From Hydromonas sp. (lineage in GTDB: Bacteria; Pseudomonadota; Gammaproteobacteria; Burkholderiales; Burkholderiaceae): a stretch of 64,000 nucleotides of DNA. The notes beneath the pieces are model-generated. The model was not told the DNA's origin, ran no database searches, and saw nothing but the letters and a program-made list of their open reading frames with translations. Each line of letters begins with the position of its first letter. Positions within the stretch are counted from its first letter, which is position 1. Position numbers and translations under genes: made by a program. The stretch is taken from positions 89,781-153,780 of the forward strand of contig JAFEII010000009.1 of NCBI GenBank assembly GCA_017495165.1, read 5' to 3'. Below, piece after piece: positions 32,468 to 41,718 of this stretch.

Positions 32468-35400
32468 ATGAACTTTACCACCTCACTTAAAACCATCCAA
32501 AAATCCCTCAAAATCGGCACGCGTTTTGCGCAGGGTTTGCCCGCGGGCTCATCTGATGCACTGTTGTTAAGCGAAATGGTGTTGAGCAGCAAAAAGCCGC
32601 TCACGGTAATTTGCGAACACGCGCAAGACGCGCAACGCTTGAGCGCTGAACTCAACTACTTTGCGCCTGATTTGAAAGTGGCGTTGTTGCCCGATTGGGA
32701 AACCTTGCCGTATGACCAATTCTCGCCGCACCATGATTTGGTGTCAGAGCGGCTCAAAACCTTGTACAGCTTGACCCAACAACAATGCGACGTGTTGCTG
32801 GTGCCTGTGACCACCGCGTTGTATCGTTTGTCGCCGCCGTCATTCCTGCTGGGGCGCACGTTCTCGTTCAAAAAAGACGACACGCTGGACGCAAATTTAC
32901 TGCGTGAGCAATTGGTCAACGCGGGTTATCAAGCGGTGACGCAAGTGGTCGCACCGGGGGAATTTACATTTCGCGGCGGGCTGATTGATTTGTATCCGAT
33001 GGGCAGCGTGTTGCCGTTTCGGCTGGATTTGTTTGGCGATACGATTGAGTCGATTAAAACCTTTGACATTGACACGCAGCGCACGTTGTACCCCGTGCCG
33101 TCGGTGCAACTATTGCCGGGGCGCGAACACCCAACCGATGAAGCAGCGCGTGGGTTTTTTCGCAACGCGTGGCGCGAGCAATTTGAAGGCGATGCGTCCA
33201 AACACACGATTTACAAAGACATTGGCAACGGCATATTTAACGCGGGGATTGAGTATTATTTGCCGTTGTTTTTTGAGCAAACCGCCACGTTGTTTGATTA
33301 TTTGAGCGCAGACGCGCAGGTGGTTTTGTATGGCAACGTGAACGCATCGATTCAGCTCTTTTGGCAAGACACCATCAACCGTTATCAATTTTTAAAAAGC
33401 GATGCAACCACGCCGATTTTGCCGCCTGCGCAGTTGTTCTTAGACGAATCAGCGTTTTTTGCACGCACGCATGATTTTGTACAACTCGCGTTGCGCAGCG
33501 CAAACCAGTCGCAACACGGCACAAACACGGTGCCAGACGTGCGCGTTGCGCCCAGCTCGGCGAGCGAAGAACCGTTTGCCCTTTTGCAACAACTGTGCGC
33601 AGGCAACGCAAAAAACAAAACCACCACGCTGATTTTGGCCGAAAGTCTGGGGCGACAAACCACCCTGAGCGACACACTGGCGCGCCACGGCATAGCCGCC
33701 ACGTCAGTTGACGCATGGCAAGACGTGCCGCAAGGCAAGGCGGCGGTCTACATCAGCCACGGCCCGATTGAAACAGGCTTTGTGCTCGATGGCAAAATCT
33801 GCCTGATTACCGAAACCGAGCTGTACGCCAGCGGCAAAAACCGTGCGCGCAAGCGCCGTGGCGCAGACAAAACCTCAAATGTTGACATGATGATTCAGTC
33901 ATTGTCCGAGCTACAAGTGGGCGACCCAGTGGTGCATTCAGAACACGGCGTGGGGCGTTACCAAGGCTTGATTAGCATGGACTTGGGCGATGGCGACAAT
34001 GAGTTTTTGCACTTGATATACGCCAATAACACCACGCTGTACGTGCCAGTCGCGCAGCTCACCGCGATTTCGCGCTACGCGGGCAGCGACTCAGAACATG
34101 CGCCACTGCATACTTTGGGTACAGGCCACTGGCAAAAGCAACGCAAAAAAGCCTTTGAGCAAATCCGCGACACCGCCGCCGAATTGCTCAATTTATACGC
34201 ACGGCGCGCCCTGCGCCAAGGCCATGCGTTTGAGCTCAATTTGGCCGATTACGAAACCTTTGCGCAGGACTTTGGCTTTGAAACCACGCCCGACCAAGCC
34301 AGAGCGATTGCGGCGGTCACGCATGATTTGATTTCAAAACAACCGATGGACAGGCTGGTTTGTGGTGACGTTGGGTTTGGTAAAACCGAAGTCGCCTTGC
34401 GCGCCGCATTTATCGCCGCAATGGGCGGCAAACAAGTGGTCATACTCGCGCCCACCACATTGCTCGCCGAGCAACACTTTCAAACCTTTAGCGATAGGTT
34501 TTCGCGCTGGCCGATTAAAATCGCCGAAGTCTCGCGCTTTGTCACGGGCAAACAAACCACCCAAGTGCTTAAAGGTTTGGCGGACGGCACGGTTGATATT
34601 GTGATTGGCACGCACAAACTGCTCGCACCGAGCATCAGGTTTGAGCGGCTGGGCTTGGTGATTATTGATGAAGAACACCGATTTGGCGTGCGCCAAAAAG
34701 AAATGATGAAAAACCTGCGCGCCGAAGTCGATATTTTGACCCTTACCGCCACGCCAATTCCGCGCACCATGAGCCTTGCCATGGAAGGCGTGCGCGATTT
34801 GTCCGTCATCGCCACCGCGCCACAAAAGCGTTTGGCGATTAAAACCTTTGTGCGGCGCGAAGAATCCGCCGTCATCCGTGAAGCCGTTTTGCGTGAGCTC
34901 AAGCGCGGCGGCCAAGTGTATTTTTTACACAACGAAGTCGCCACCATCCAAAACCGCCGCGAAATGCTCGAAAAACTCATTCCCGAAGCCCGCATCGCCG
35001 TGGCGCACGGTCAAATGCACGAGCGCGAACTCGAAGCGGTCATGCGCGATTTTTATCACCAACGCGCCAATATTTTGCTGTGCACCACGATTATTGAAAC
35101 AGGGATTGACGTACCCAACGCCAACACCATCATCATGCACCGCGCCGATAAATTTGGCCTGTCGCAGCTGCACCAATTGCGCGGGCGCGTGGGGCGCAGC
35201 CACCATCAGGCCTACGCGTATTTGCTGATTCATAATGAGGACTCACTCACGCACCAAGCCACGCGCCGCTTAGAAGCATTGTGTCAAATGGAAGAACTCG
35301 GCTCAGGGTTTTTCTTAGCGATGCAAGACATGGAAATACGCGGCGCGGGTGAAATTTTGGGCGACAAGCAATCAGGCAATATGCACGAAATTGGTTTTAG

Positions 35401-35914
35401 CCTATACAACGCCATGCTCAACGCCGCAATTAAATCCCTGCGCAAAGGCGTTGAACCAGACCTTGCCGCGCCGCTGGGCATCACAACCGAAATCAACCTG
35501 CACACGCCCGCATTACTCCCCAAAGCATTCTGCCCCGATATTAACGAGCGCTTGAGTTTGTACAAACGCCTTGCCAGCGTGGAATCAGACGCCGATTTGT
35601 ACGGCTTGCAAGAAGAAATCATCGACCGCTTTGGCAAACTGCCGCCCGCCGCACAAGCCTTGGTTGAAACCCACCGCCTGCGCCTACGCGCCGACGCAAT
35701 GGGCTTGAGCAAAATCGACGTGGCGAGCGACATCGGTCATCTGCACTTTAATAAAAATGCACCAATCGACGGCATCAAAATCATTCAACTGATTCAATCT
35801 GAGCGCAATGTGCAGCTCAATGGGCAGGACAAATTAAAATTGACCTACAAAATGCCCGAGCTCAAAGACCGCGTGGCGCGGGTCAATCAGGTGTTGGATG
35901 CGCTTAAAGGTTAA
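32468..35914 (+). CDS. mfd: Transcription-repair coupling factor
   Basis: 1148 residues, full length. N-terminal UvrB-like domains are followed by the RNA polymerase-interacting domain (about residues 470-560, starting LQVGDPVVHSEHGVGRYQGL). The translocase motor has Walker A in GDVGFGKTEVALRAAF, the DEEH box in VIIDEEHRFGVRQ, TATPIPRT and the Q/R motif region QLRGRVGRS. The C-terminal TRCF domain is complete. It pushes stalled RNA polymerase off lesions and recruits UvrA. The only ATG near the frame start is 32468. Confidence 0.95.
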   Translation: MNFTTSLKTIQKSLKIGTRFAQGLPAGSSDALLLSEMVLSSKKPLTVICEHAQDAQRLSAELNYFAPDLKVALLPDWETLPYDQFSPHHDLVSERLKTLYSLTQQQCDVLLVPVTTALYRLSPPSFLLGRTFSFKKDDTLDANLLREQLVNAGYQAVTQVVAPGEFTFRGGLIDLYPMGSVLPFRLDLFGDTIESIKTFDIDTQRTLYPVPSVQLLPGREHPTDEAARGFFRNAWREQFEGDASKHTIYKDIGNGIFNAGIEYYLPLFFEQTATLFDYLSADAQVVLYGNVNASIQLFWQDTINRYQFLKSDATTPILPPAQLFLDESAFFARTHDFVQLALRSANQSQHGTNTVPDVRVAPSSASEEPFALLQQLCAGNAKNKTTTLILAESLGRQTTLSDTLARHGIAATSVDAWQDVPQGKAAVYISHGPIETGFVLDGKICLITETELYASGKNRARKRRGADKTSNVDMMIQSLSELQVGDPVVHSEHGVGRYQGLISMDLGDGDNEFLHLIYANNTTLYVPVAQLTAISRYAGSDSEHAPLHTLGTGHWQKQRKKAFEQIRDTAAELLNLYARRALRQGHAFELNLADYETFAQDFGFETTPDQARAIAAVTHDLISKQPMDRLVCGDVGFGKTEVALRAAFIAAMGGKQVVILAPTTLLAEQHFQTFSDRFSRWPIKIAEVSRFVTGKQTTQVLKGLADGTVDIVIGTHKLLAPSIRFERLGLVIIDEEHRFGVRQKEMMKNLRAEVDILTLTATPIPRTMSLAMEGVRDLSVIATAPQKRLAIKTFVRREESAVIREAVLRELKRGGQVYFLHNEVATIQNRREMLEKLIPEARIAVAHGQMHERELEAVMRDFYHQRANILLCTTIIETGIDVPNANTIIMHRADKFGLSQLHQLRGRVGRSHHQAYAYLLIHNEDSLTHQATRRLEALCQMEELGSGFFLAMQDMEIRGAGEILGDKQSGNMHEIGFSLYNAMLNAAIKSLRKGVEPDLAAPLGITTEINLHTPALLPKAFCPDINERLSLYKRLASVESDADLYGLQEEIIDRFGKLPPAAQALVETHRLRLRADAMGLSKIDVASDIGHLHFNKNAPIDGIKIIQLIQSERNVQLNGQDKLKLTYKMPELKDRVARVNQVLDALKG

Positions 35915-36003
35915 TGGGTTGACTTTGATTCAGGTTCAGACGGTAGCGCGTTGTGAACTTGCTTCGTGCCACTCATGAAATCTGCTGAAAATTTGGGGCT
36001 GCC

Positions 36004-36954
36004 TTACGCCGTCAAAACAAAAGTTGAAGGTGTGCGTGCCATTGCTAGCTTCATTTGTTTTGCGATGGCGCTGATAACAGGGACGCATACGCTGTTGCCA
36101 AATTGCTTGTAGGCCTGGGCATCTGAGACGATGATTTTGAAGTCTTCAGGAAAACCTTGCAAGCGTGCGGCTTCTCGCGGCGTTAGCTTTCTCGGGTTGG
36201 CATTTTTTTGGGCGATTAAAATCTCGCTGCCATCTTTATAGTAACGTGCTGAAATTGTATTGGTGTGAGGGGAATCTTCAGTGACCAACCCGTAGCCGAA
36301 ACCTTTGCCGTTGACTTTGTTGGCAGCTTTTCGGCGTTGATGTCCTGCCCATAAGGCATCTGAGATGGTATATTTTTCTGCTGTATGAGGCTCTAAAATG
36401 TCGCCCACACGTGTTTTCTGGGCGTTTGGTAAGGGGAACTCAAATGAAATTGTGTGGTCTAAAAAACCCACAATATAAATTCGCTCTCGATTTTGAGGAA
36501 TGCCAAAATCTTTGGCCTTAAGCGTTTGTACGCTGGTTTTATAGCCCGCTTGTTTCAAATGCTCCAAAATAATATGCAAAGTTCGGCCGCCATCGTGCCC
36601 CTTCAATTGCTTCACGTTTTCCAACAAAAACGCCTGTGGTTTTTTGTGTAGGAGAATCCGTTCGATGTCAAAAAATAAGGTGCCACGGGTGTCGTCAAAA
36701 CCTTTTTTTAATCCCGCTTGAGAAAATGGCTGGCAAGGAAAGCCTGCCAATAAAATATCGTGGTCAGGGATTGCTGCTTCGTTAATTTGAGTAATGTCTC
36801 CTGCAACATCTTCGGCGCCGAAGTTGGCTTGGTAGGTTTGCACTGCAAACTTATCAATTTCGGAAGTGAATACGCAGCGGACATCATCAAAAACGTTCTC
36901 GAACCCTAAACGGATGCCGCCAATCCCTGCAAATAAATCAATTATTTTCATCAT
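36004..36954 (-). CDS. Type II DNA (cytosine-5) methyltransferase
   Basis: 316 residues from the ATG at 36954. Conserved motifs are in order: I DLFAGIGGIRLGFE, IV GFPCQPFSQAG with the catalytic cysteine, VI ENVKQL, VIII QNRERIYIVG, IX RKLTPREAARLQGFP and X QFGNSVCVPV. The target-recognition region between VIII and IX is short (about 80 residues), so a short target is expected. Its start overlaps the nuclease stop by 4 nt (ATGA), so it is coupled to the upstream endonuclease. It protects host DNA from that enzyme. The recognition sequence cannot be read from here. Confidence 0.92.
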   Translation of the reverse strand: MMKIIDLFAGIGGIRLGFENVFDDVRCVFTSEIDKFAVQTYQANFGAEDVAGDITQINEAAIPDHDILLAGFPCQPFSQAGLKKGFDDTRGTLFFDIERILLHKKPQAFLLENVKQLKGHDGGRTLHIILEHLKQAGYKTSVQTLKAKDFGIPQNRERIYIVGFLDHTISFEFPLPNAQKTRVGDILEPHTAEKYTISDALWAGHQRRKAANKVNGKGFGYGLVTEDSPHTNTISARYYKDGSEILIAQKNANPRKLTPREAARLQGFPEDFKIIVSDAQAYKQFGNSVCVPVISAIAKQMKLAMARTPSTFVLTA

Positions 36955-37853
36955 GATTTGTCCTTGTTCCAATATTCCAGAACCTTGGGAATCTCTTCAT
37001 TGAAATAGGTTTCAAAATCAATGATGCTGCGTTTGTTTCTTAATTTTCCTTGCTCTTTAACCGAACGGAGCACCACTAAAACGATGTTGTGTTGAGCCAT
37101 TTGCTCGGCTTTTGCGTCCGAAATATCAGTATCAACGGTGAGGAGGTAAATATTGGGCAAATTTGAGCGCTGGATTTCTTCAACGACCTCTTGCCAACGT
37201 TCACGCAACGTGGTTTTCATTGAACCGACAATGGTCTTATTGCGGAACTCAGAGAAAGCTGTGGTACTTGGCAAAATGGAGTCCACGACTTTACCCAATT
37301 TAAGATCAGAAAAGGCTTTTTTGCCAATAGCCGATTGTGACTCGTATGCGTAGTTGAAGTATTCGTATAGTGAATAAATAATGCCTTCAAACACTTTGCC
37401 CGCCCGTGAACGGCGTGATTGTGTGTTGCTTAAGCATAATTGATAAATGTATGGGCTGATGTGACCTGCATACGCGCCAAACAGTTGGCTGATATGTTGG
37501 GTGAGTTGTGACTCTGATAGTTTGCCCAGTTTAAAAAGTTGAGCGCTCGCCGCCTCTAAAATGGCCTTTGGTGTATCAAATTTCTGGCCGATTTCACTCA
37601 AAACCACGCCGTTAAATAAAGACTCTTCTTTTAGAAACTCATCGTAGGCATATTGGCGCAAGTGCGTGATTGCTTCGGAAATGTTGCCGTTTCGCAGCAA
37701 TGCCTCGATGCTTTCCTTGTGCGTTTGGGTTGCGACTTTTGCCGCGTCCTTTGGCAATTTGATGAGATGTTTACGTTTTTCCTTGATGAATTGTGCAAAC
37801 CGTACTTCTTCAGCTTCGGATAATTTAATTAATGGTTCAAATTGGGTGAGCAT
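36951..37853 (-). CDS. Type II restriction endonuclease, EcoRII-C-like
   Basis: 300 residues. The N-terminal 140 residues are helical and not recognised. The segment QSRRSRAGKVFEGII, then VDSILPSTTAF and VGSMKTTLRERWQEVVEEI, follows the order of the EcoRII C-terminal/PspGI/SsoII nuclease core, where the aspartate before ILPS, the lysine of MKTT and the later glutamate form the active site. The N-terminal part is not the EcoRII DNA-binding effector domain that I know. CCWGG or CCNGG type targets are common in this group, which is only a suggestion. It is the first gene of the pair and overlaps the methyltransferase. Confidence 0.75.
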   Translation of the reverse strand: MLTQFEPLIKLSEAEEVRFAQFIKEKRKHLIKLPKDAAKVATQTHKESIEALLRNGNISEAITHLRQYAYDEFLKEESLFNGVVLSEIGQKFDTPKAILEAASAQLFKLGKLSESQLTQHISQLFGAYAGHISPYIYQLCLSNTQSRRSRAGKVFEGIIYSLYEYFNYAYESQSAIGKKAFSDLKLGKVVDSILPSTTAFSEFRNKTIVGSMKTTLRERWQEVVEEIQRSNLPNIYLLTVDTDISDAKAEQMAQHNIVLVVLRSVKEQGKLRNKRSIIDFETYFNEEIPKVLEYWNKDKS

Positions 37854-37949
37854 TCAGTTCTTTCAAGAAGTTAAATTTTTCTGATGTTTTTGTAATTTTA
37901 GCATCGTTTGTATTGAGTGTAGATTAAGAGGGTTTAAACCAAAGTGGGT

Positions 37950-38750
37950 TCACTTTTCTTCTGCGGTAACAATTTGCCCACTTGCCACATGATACGCAGT
38001 CAAGTCGCGCCCCCAAATGCAGCCCGTATCCAAACACGTCGTGTTGTTGGATGAATGCAAGCCCAACGCCGACCAATGGCCAAAGAAAATCGGGGTGGCG
38101 TGGGTTTGGCGGTTGGGCGCATCAAACCACGGCGTGAGGTGCGCGGGCAAATCTGCTAATTCACTTTTAAATTTAAAATCCAAGCCGCCGCTTGCATCCA
38201 AAGTGCGCATGCGGGTGAATGTGTTGGTGATGACTCGCACGCGCTCAATGCCTTGCAAATCATCGTGCCAATGATTGGGCTCGTTGCCAAACAGCGTCTG
38301 AAGGCGCAACTCGTAATCATCGCTTTGCAATAATTGCTCAAGCTCGCGTGCGTTTTGCAGGGTTTCCGTGAGCGTCCATTGCGGCAACACGCCTGCGTGC
38401 ACCATCAAAATACCATGTTCAAAATGCGCCACGGGCTGGGCGCGCAGCCAATCGAGCCAAAACCGTGCGTCGGGCGCGGTGAGGATGTCGTCAATCGTGT
38501 CTGATTTGCCGCGCGAGCGGGCGTTGGCGGCAACAGCGAGCAGGTGAATGTCATGATTGCCCAGCACCACGCGGGCGCGGTTGCCCAATGCGTGGATTTG
38601 TTGCAGCACATTGAGCGAGCCTGAACCGCGATTGACCAAATCGCCACAAAACCACACATCGGCATCGGTGGGGATTTGCGCAAGCAGTTGGCGCAGCGCG
38701 TTGGCGCAACCTTGTACGTCGCCGATGATGTAAACATTGGGTGCGCTCAT
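37950..38750 (-). CDS. apaH: Symmetrical bis(5'-nucleosyl)-tetraphosphatase
   Basis: 266 residues, a calcineurin-like phosphoesterase. Metal motifs: IIGDVQGC, FCGDLVNRGSGS, LGNHDIHLL and the later MVHAGVLPQWT and FFGHWSALGL. ApaH cleaves Ap4A to two ADP and also removes Np4-type caps from RNA. The start overlaps the stop of the MFS gene by 4 nt, so they are cotranscribed. Confidence 0.92.
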   Translation of the reverse strand: MSAPNVYIIGDVQGCANALRQLLAQIPTDADVWFCGDLVNRGSGSLNVLQQIHALGNRARVVLGNHDIHLLAVAANARSRGKSDTIDDILTAPDARFWLDWLRAQPVAHFEHGILMVHAGVLPQWTLTETLQNARELEQLLQSDDYELRLQTLFGNEPNHWHDDLQGIERVRVITNTFTRMRTLDASGGLDFKFKSELADLPAHLTPWFDAPNRQTHATPIFFGHWSALGLHSSNNTTCLDTGCIWGRDLTAYHVASGQIVTAEEK

Positions 38751-39916
38751 TCGATGCCTTTGCTATAAAAATGCACGCCCAGCCAAAGCAGCGTCAATCC
38801 CACGCACGCCGCAAACATGATGTTTTCGCCAAAGTGAGCGTTGACTATCGCGCCTGCAAGTGCGCCTGCAAACAGACCCAAGGCCTGCACGGTGTTGTAC
38901 ACGCCCGCCGCCGCGCCTTTGGTGCTGGGGTGGCTGCGTTTGGACAGCAACGATGGCTGAGTGGCCTCCAGCACATTAAAGCCAATAAAAAACAAAAATA
39001 ATGCGCCAGACAATACCCAAACCCCGCCCGCATCCGTCATTAAAACCACCAATGCCAGCGCAACCAAGCCAATGCTCAAGCTCATGACCGAGCGCATTTG
39101 TTGGTGCTTTTCCGCCCGAATAATCAGCGGCACCATCACCGCCATGCTCAACACAATCACGGCGGCGTACAGCCACGCGCTGTGGTTGTGTGAAATATTT
39201 AAATCCGTCAAACGCTGGGGAATCACAACCCACATCGCCATTTGCACCGCGTGCAGCGCAAACACACCAAAATTTAAACGCCATTGTTGCGCGTCACGTA
39301 AAACGATTTTTAACCCAAGCCAGCTGCTGATCGTACTGGTTTGCGGTTGATGCGGCACGCGCCACACCAGCCCAATTGCCGCAATGGAACACGCCGCAAT
39401 CAACATAAAAATTCCAAACATACCAATCGATTCAAACAGCAACGGCGCAACAATCAACGACACCGCAAACGTCAGCGCAATACTCATGCCCACCATCGCC
39501 ATGGCGCGGGTGCGCACATCGGGGCGCGTGTTGTCACCAATCATTGCCACCAACACGCTGCTAATCGCACCTGCGCCTTGCAAGGCGCGCGCCGCTGTGA
39601 GCGTGTACACACTTGTTGCGTATGCCGCCCATACAGCGCCCGCAGCAAAAGCCAGTAAGCCAAAAATGATGGTGTTTTTGCGCCCCAATCGGTCAGAAAC
39701 CATGCCGTACGGAATGTACAAAAACGCCTGCATCAACCCATAAGCGCCCATCGCCAAACCCACCCAAACCGCATCGTCACCGCCCGTTAATGTGTGCGCA
39801 TACGGCACAAAAATCGGCAACACAATAAACAAACCCAACATGCGCAGCGCAAACACCAGCGCAAGGCGGCTGCTGATGGTGCGCTCAGTTGGGTTTAATT
39901 TTGGGGATTGGCTCAT
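38747..39916 (-). CDS. MFS transporter (YajR-like)
   Basis: 389 residues from the ATG at 39916 with GAAAG in front; a TTG upstream is rejected. About twelve membrane segments are present. The MFS motif A is GMVSDRLGRKNTIIFGLL and motif B region is ARALQGAGAISSVLVAMIGD. It resembles the YajR group but lacks the cytoplasmic C-terminal domain of E. coli YajR. The substrate is unknown. It is translationally coupled to apaH. Confidence 0.8.
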   Translation of the reverse strand: MSQSPKLNPTERTISSRLALVFALRMLGLFIVLPIFVPYAHTLTGGDDAVWVGLAMGAYGLMQAFLYIPYGMVSDRLGRKNTIIFGLLAFAAGAVWAAYATSVYTLTAARALQGAGAISSVLVAMIGDNTRPDVRTRAMAMVGMSIALTFAVSLIVAPLLFESIGMFGIFMLIAACSIAAIGLVWRVPHQPQTSTISSWLGLKIVLRDAQQWRLNFGVFALHAVQMAMWVVIPQRLTDLNISHNHSAWLYAAVIVLSMAVMVPLIIRAEKHQQMRSVMSLSIGLVALALVVLMTDAGGVWVLSGALFLFFIGFNVLEATQPSLLSKRSHPSTKGAAAGVYNTVQALGLFAGALAGAIVNAHFGENIMFAACVGLTLLWLGVHFYSKGIE

Positions 39917-40221
39917 GCTGACTTTCAAATGTAAATTTTTATGACGGTTCTAACGGTATCTACGTGTCATCCGTTTTCATGCAGGGCTGTCATGCAAATT
40001 GTCTATACGTGCAACGCTGTAACGCGTAGGGCGGGCATTTATGCCCGCCATTTTCGTCATTCCGTGGCTTGCATTGGACGGTAGGATGTTACCCAGATTG
40101 GGGGGCAACATCCCCAGTCAAATCCAAGGCACAAATTATACCCGATGCTGTGTGGGTTACGCCCCCGAAAAACACGCCAAATCGCTATAATGCGCATATT
40201 CAAATCAAATGAGACCATCAA
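39917..40221. other. MFS-ubiD intergenic region with palindromic units
   Basis: 305 bp between divergent genes. GGCGGGCATTTATGCCCGCC (40030-40049) is a perfect short palindrome. A second imperfect one spans about 40064-40133, with arms GTGGCTTGCATTGGAC and GTCAAATCCAAGGCAC outside an inner GGATGTT/AACATCC pair. These look like dispersed intergenic repeats. ubiD must have its promoter here; TATAAT at 40186-40191 is a candidate -10. Confidence 0.45.
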
Positions 40222-41697
40222 ATGCACTACACAGACCTACGCGACTTTATCGACCAGCTCGAAAAAATGGGCGAACTCAAACGCATCACCCAACCAATTT
40301 CACCGATTTTAGAGATGACCGAAATCGCCGACCGCGTCCTCAAAGCAGGCGGGCCCGCATTGCTCTTTGAAAACGTCACCGACGGCACAACAACTTACAA
40401 AACCCCCGTACTCGCCAACCTGTTTGGCACGCCGCGCCGCGTCGCATTGGGCATGGGTGAAGATGATGTGAGCAAGCTGCGCGACATCGGCAGCCTGCTC
40501 GCCGCGCTCAAAGAACCCACGCCGCCCGCAGGAATCAAAGAAATCGGCAAACTGGGCGAAATGGTCAAAGCCGTGTGGGACATGCGCCCAAAAGTCATCA
40601 AAAACGCCGCCGTGCATGAGGTTGTGATTGAAGGTGAGGACGTGGATTTGGCGCAATTCCCGATTCAAACCTGCTGGCCCGGTGACGTTGCGCCGTTGAT
40701 TACATGGGGTTTGGTGGTCACGCGCGGCCCACACAAAACACGGCAAAACCTTGGCATTTACCGCCAACAGGTGTTATCACGCAACAAAGTCATCATGCGC
40801 TGGCTCGCGCATCGCGGCGGCGCACTCGATTTTCGCGACCACTGCATCGCCAATCCCGGCAAACCATTTCCCATCAGCGTGGTACTGGGCTGCGACCCAG
40901 CCAGTATTTTGGGCGCGGTCACGCCCGTGCCAGACACCTTGTCTGAATACCAATTTGCAGGCCTGTTGCGCCACTCGCGCACCGTGCTCACGCAATGCAT
41001 CGGCAACGATTTAACCGTCCCAGCCAACGCCGAAATCGTATTGGAAGGCGTGATTCACCCCGCCGAGACCGCATTAGAAGGCCCATATGGTGACCACACG
41101 GGTTATTACAACGAGCAAGAAACCTTTCCCGTGTTCACCATCGAACGCATCACCATGCGCCGCAACGCGATTTATCACAGCACCTACACAGGCAAGCCGC
41201 CCGACGAGCCAGCGGTTTTGGGCGTGGCGCTCAATGAAGTGTTTGTGCCGATTTTACAAAAGCAATTTCCCGAAATTGTTGATTTTTACCTGCCGCCCGA
41301 AGGTTGCAGCTACCGCATGGCGGTTGTGTCCATCAAAAAACAATACGCAGGCCACGCCAAACGCGTCATGTTTGGCATTTGGTCATACCTGCGCCAGTTC
41401 ATGTACACCAAATTCATCATCGTCGTTGACGACGACATCAACGTGCGCGACTGGAACGAAGTCATGTGGGCAATCACCACCCGTATGGATCCTACGCGCG
41501 ACACCACGCTGGTCGATAACACGCCGATTGATTATTTAGACTTCGCCTCGCCCGTGTCAGGACTGGGTTCAAAAATGGGCATGGACGCCACCAATAAATG
41601 GGCAGGGGAAACCACCCGCGAATGGGGCACGCCGATTTTGATGGACGAGCAAGTGGTGAAACGGGTGGATGCGTTGTGGGCGGGGTTGGGATTGTAA
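40222..41697 (+). CDS. ubiD: 4-hydroxy-3-polyprenylbenzoate decarboxylase
   Basis: 491 residues, typical for UbiD. Conserved stretches are [35 protein letters not shown], the prFMN-binding region with [18 protein letters not shown] and the acidic/arginine triad region [12 protein letters not shown]. It decarboxylates the polyprenyl benzoate intermediate of ubiquinone synthesis with prenylated FMN supplied by UbiX. The following gene starts 21 nt after the stop but is functionally unrelated. Confidence 0.94.
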   Translation: MHYTDLRDFIDQLEKMGELKRITQPISPILEMTEIADRVLKAGGPALLFENVTDGTTTYKTPVLANLFGTPRRVALGMGEDDVSKLRDIGSLLAALKEPTPPAGIKEIGKLGEMVKAVWDMRPKVIKNAAVHEVVIEGEDVDLAQFPIQTCWPGDVAPLITWGLVVTRGPHKTRQNLGIYRQQVLSRNKVIMRWLAHRGGALDFRDHCIANPGKPFPISVVLGCDPASILGAVTPVPDTLSEYQFAGLLRHSRTVLTQCIGNDLTVPANAEIVLEGVIHPAETALEGPYGDHTGYYNEQETFPVFTIERITMRRNAIYHSTYTGKPPDEPAVLGVALNEVFVPILQKQFPEIVDFYLPPEGCSYRMAVVSIKKQYAGHAKRVMFGIWSYLRQFMYTKFIIVVDDDINVRDWNEVMWAITTRMDPTRDTTLVDNTPIDYLDFASPVSGLGSKMGMDATNKWAGETTREWGTPILMDEQVVKRVDALWAGLGL

Positions 41698-41718
41698 ATA
41701 AAATTTAAGGGAGAAAAC

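Noticed and set aside
34334..34915. Long minus-strand frame inside mfd
   Set aside because: It is the complement of the helicase motifs and has no start context.
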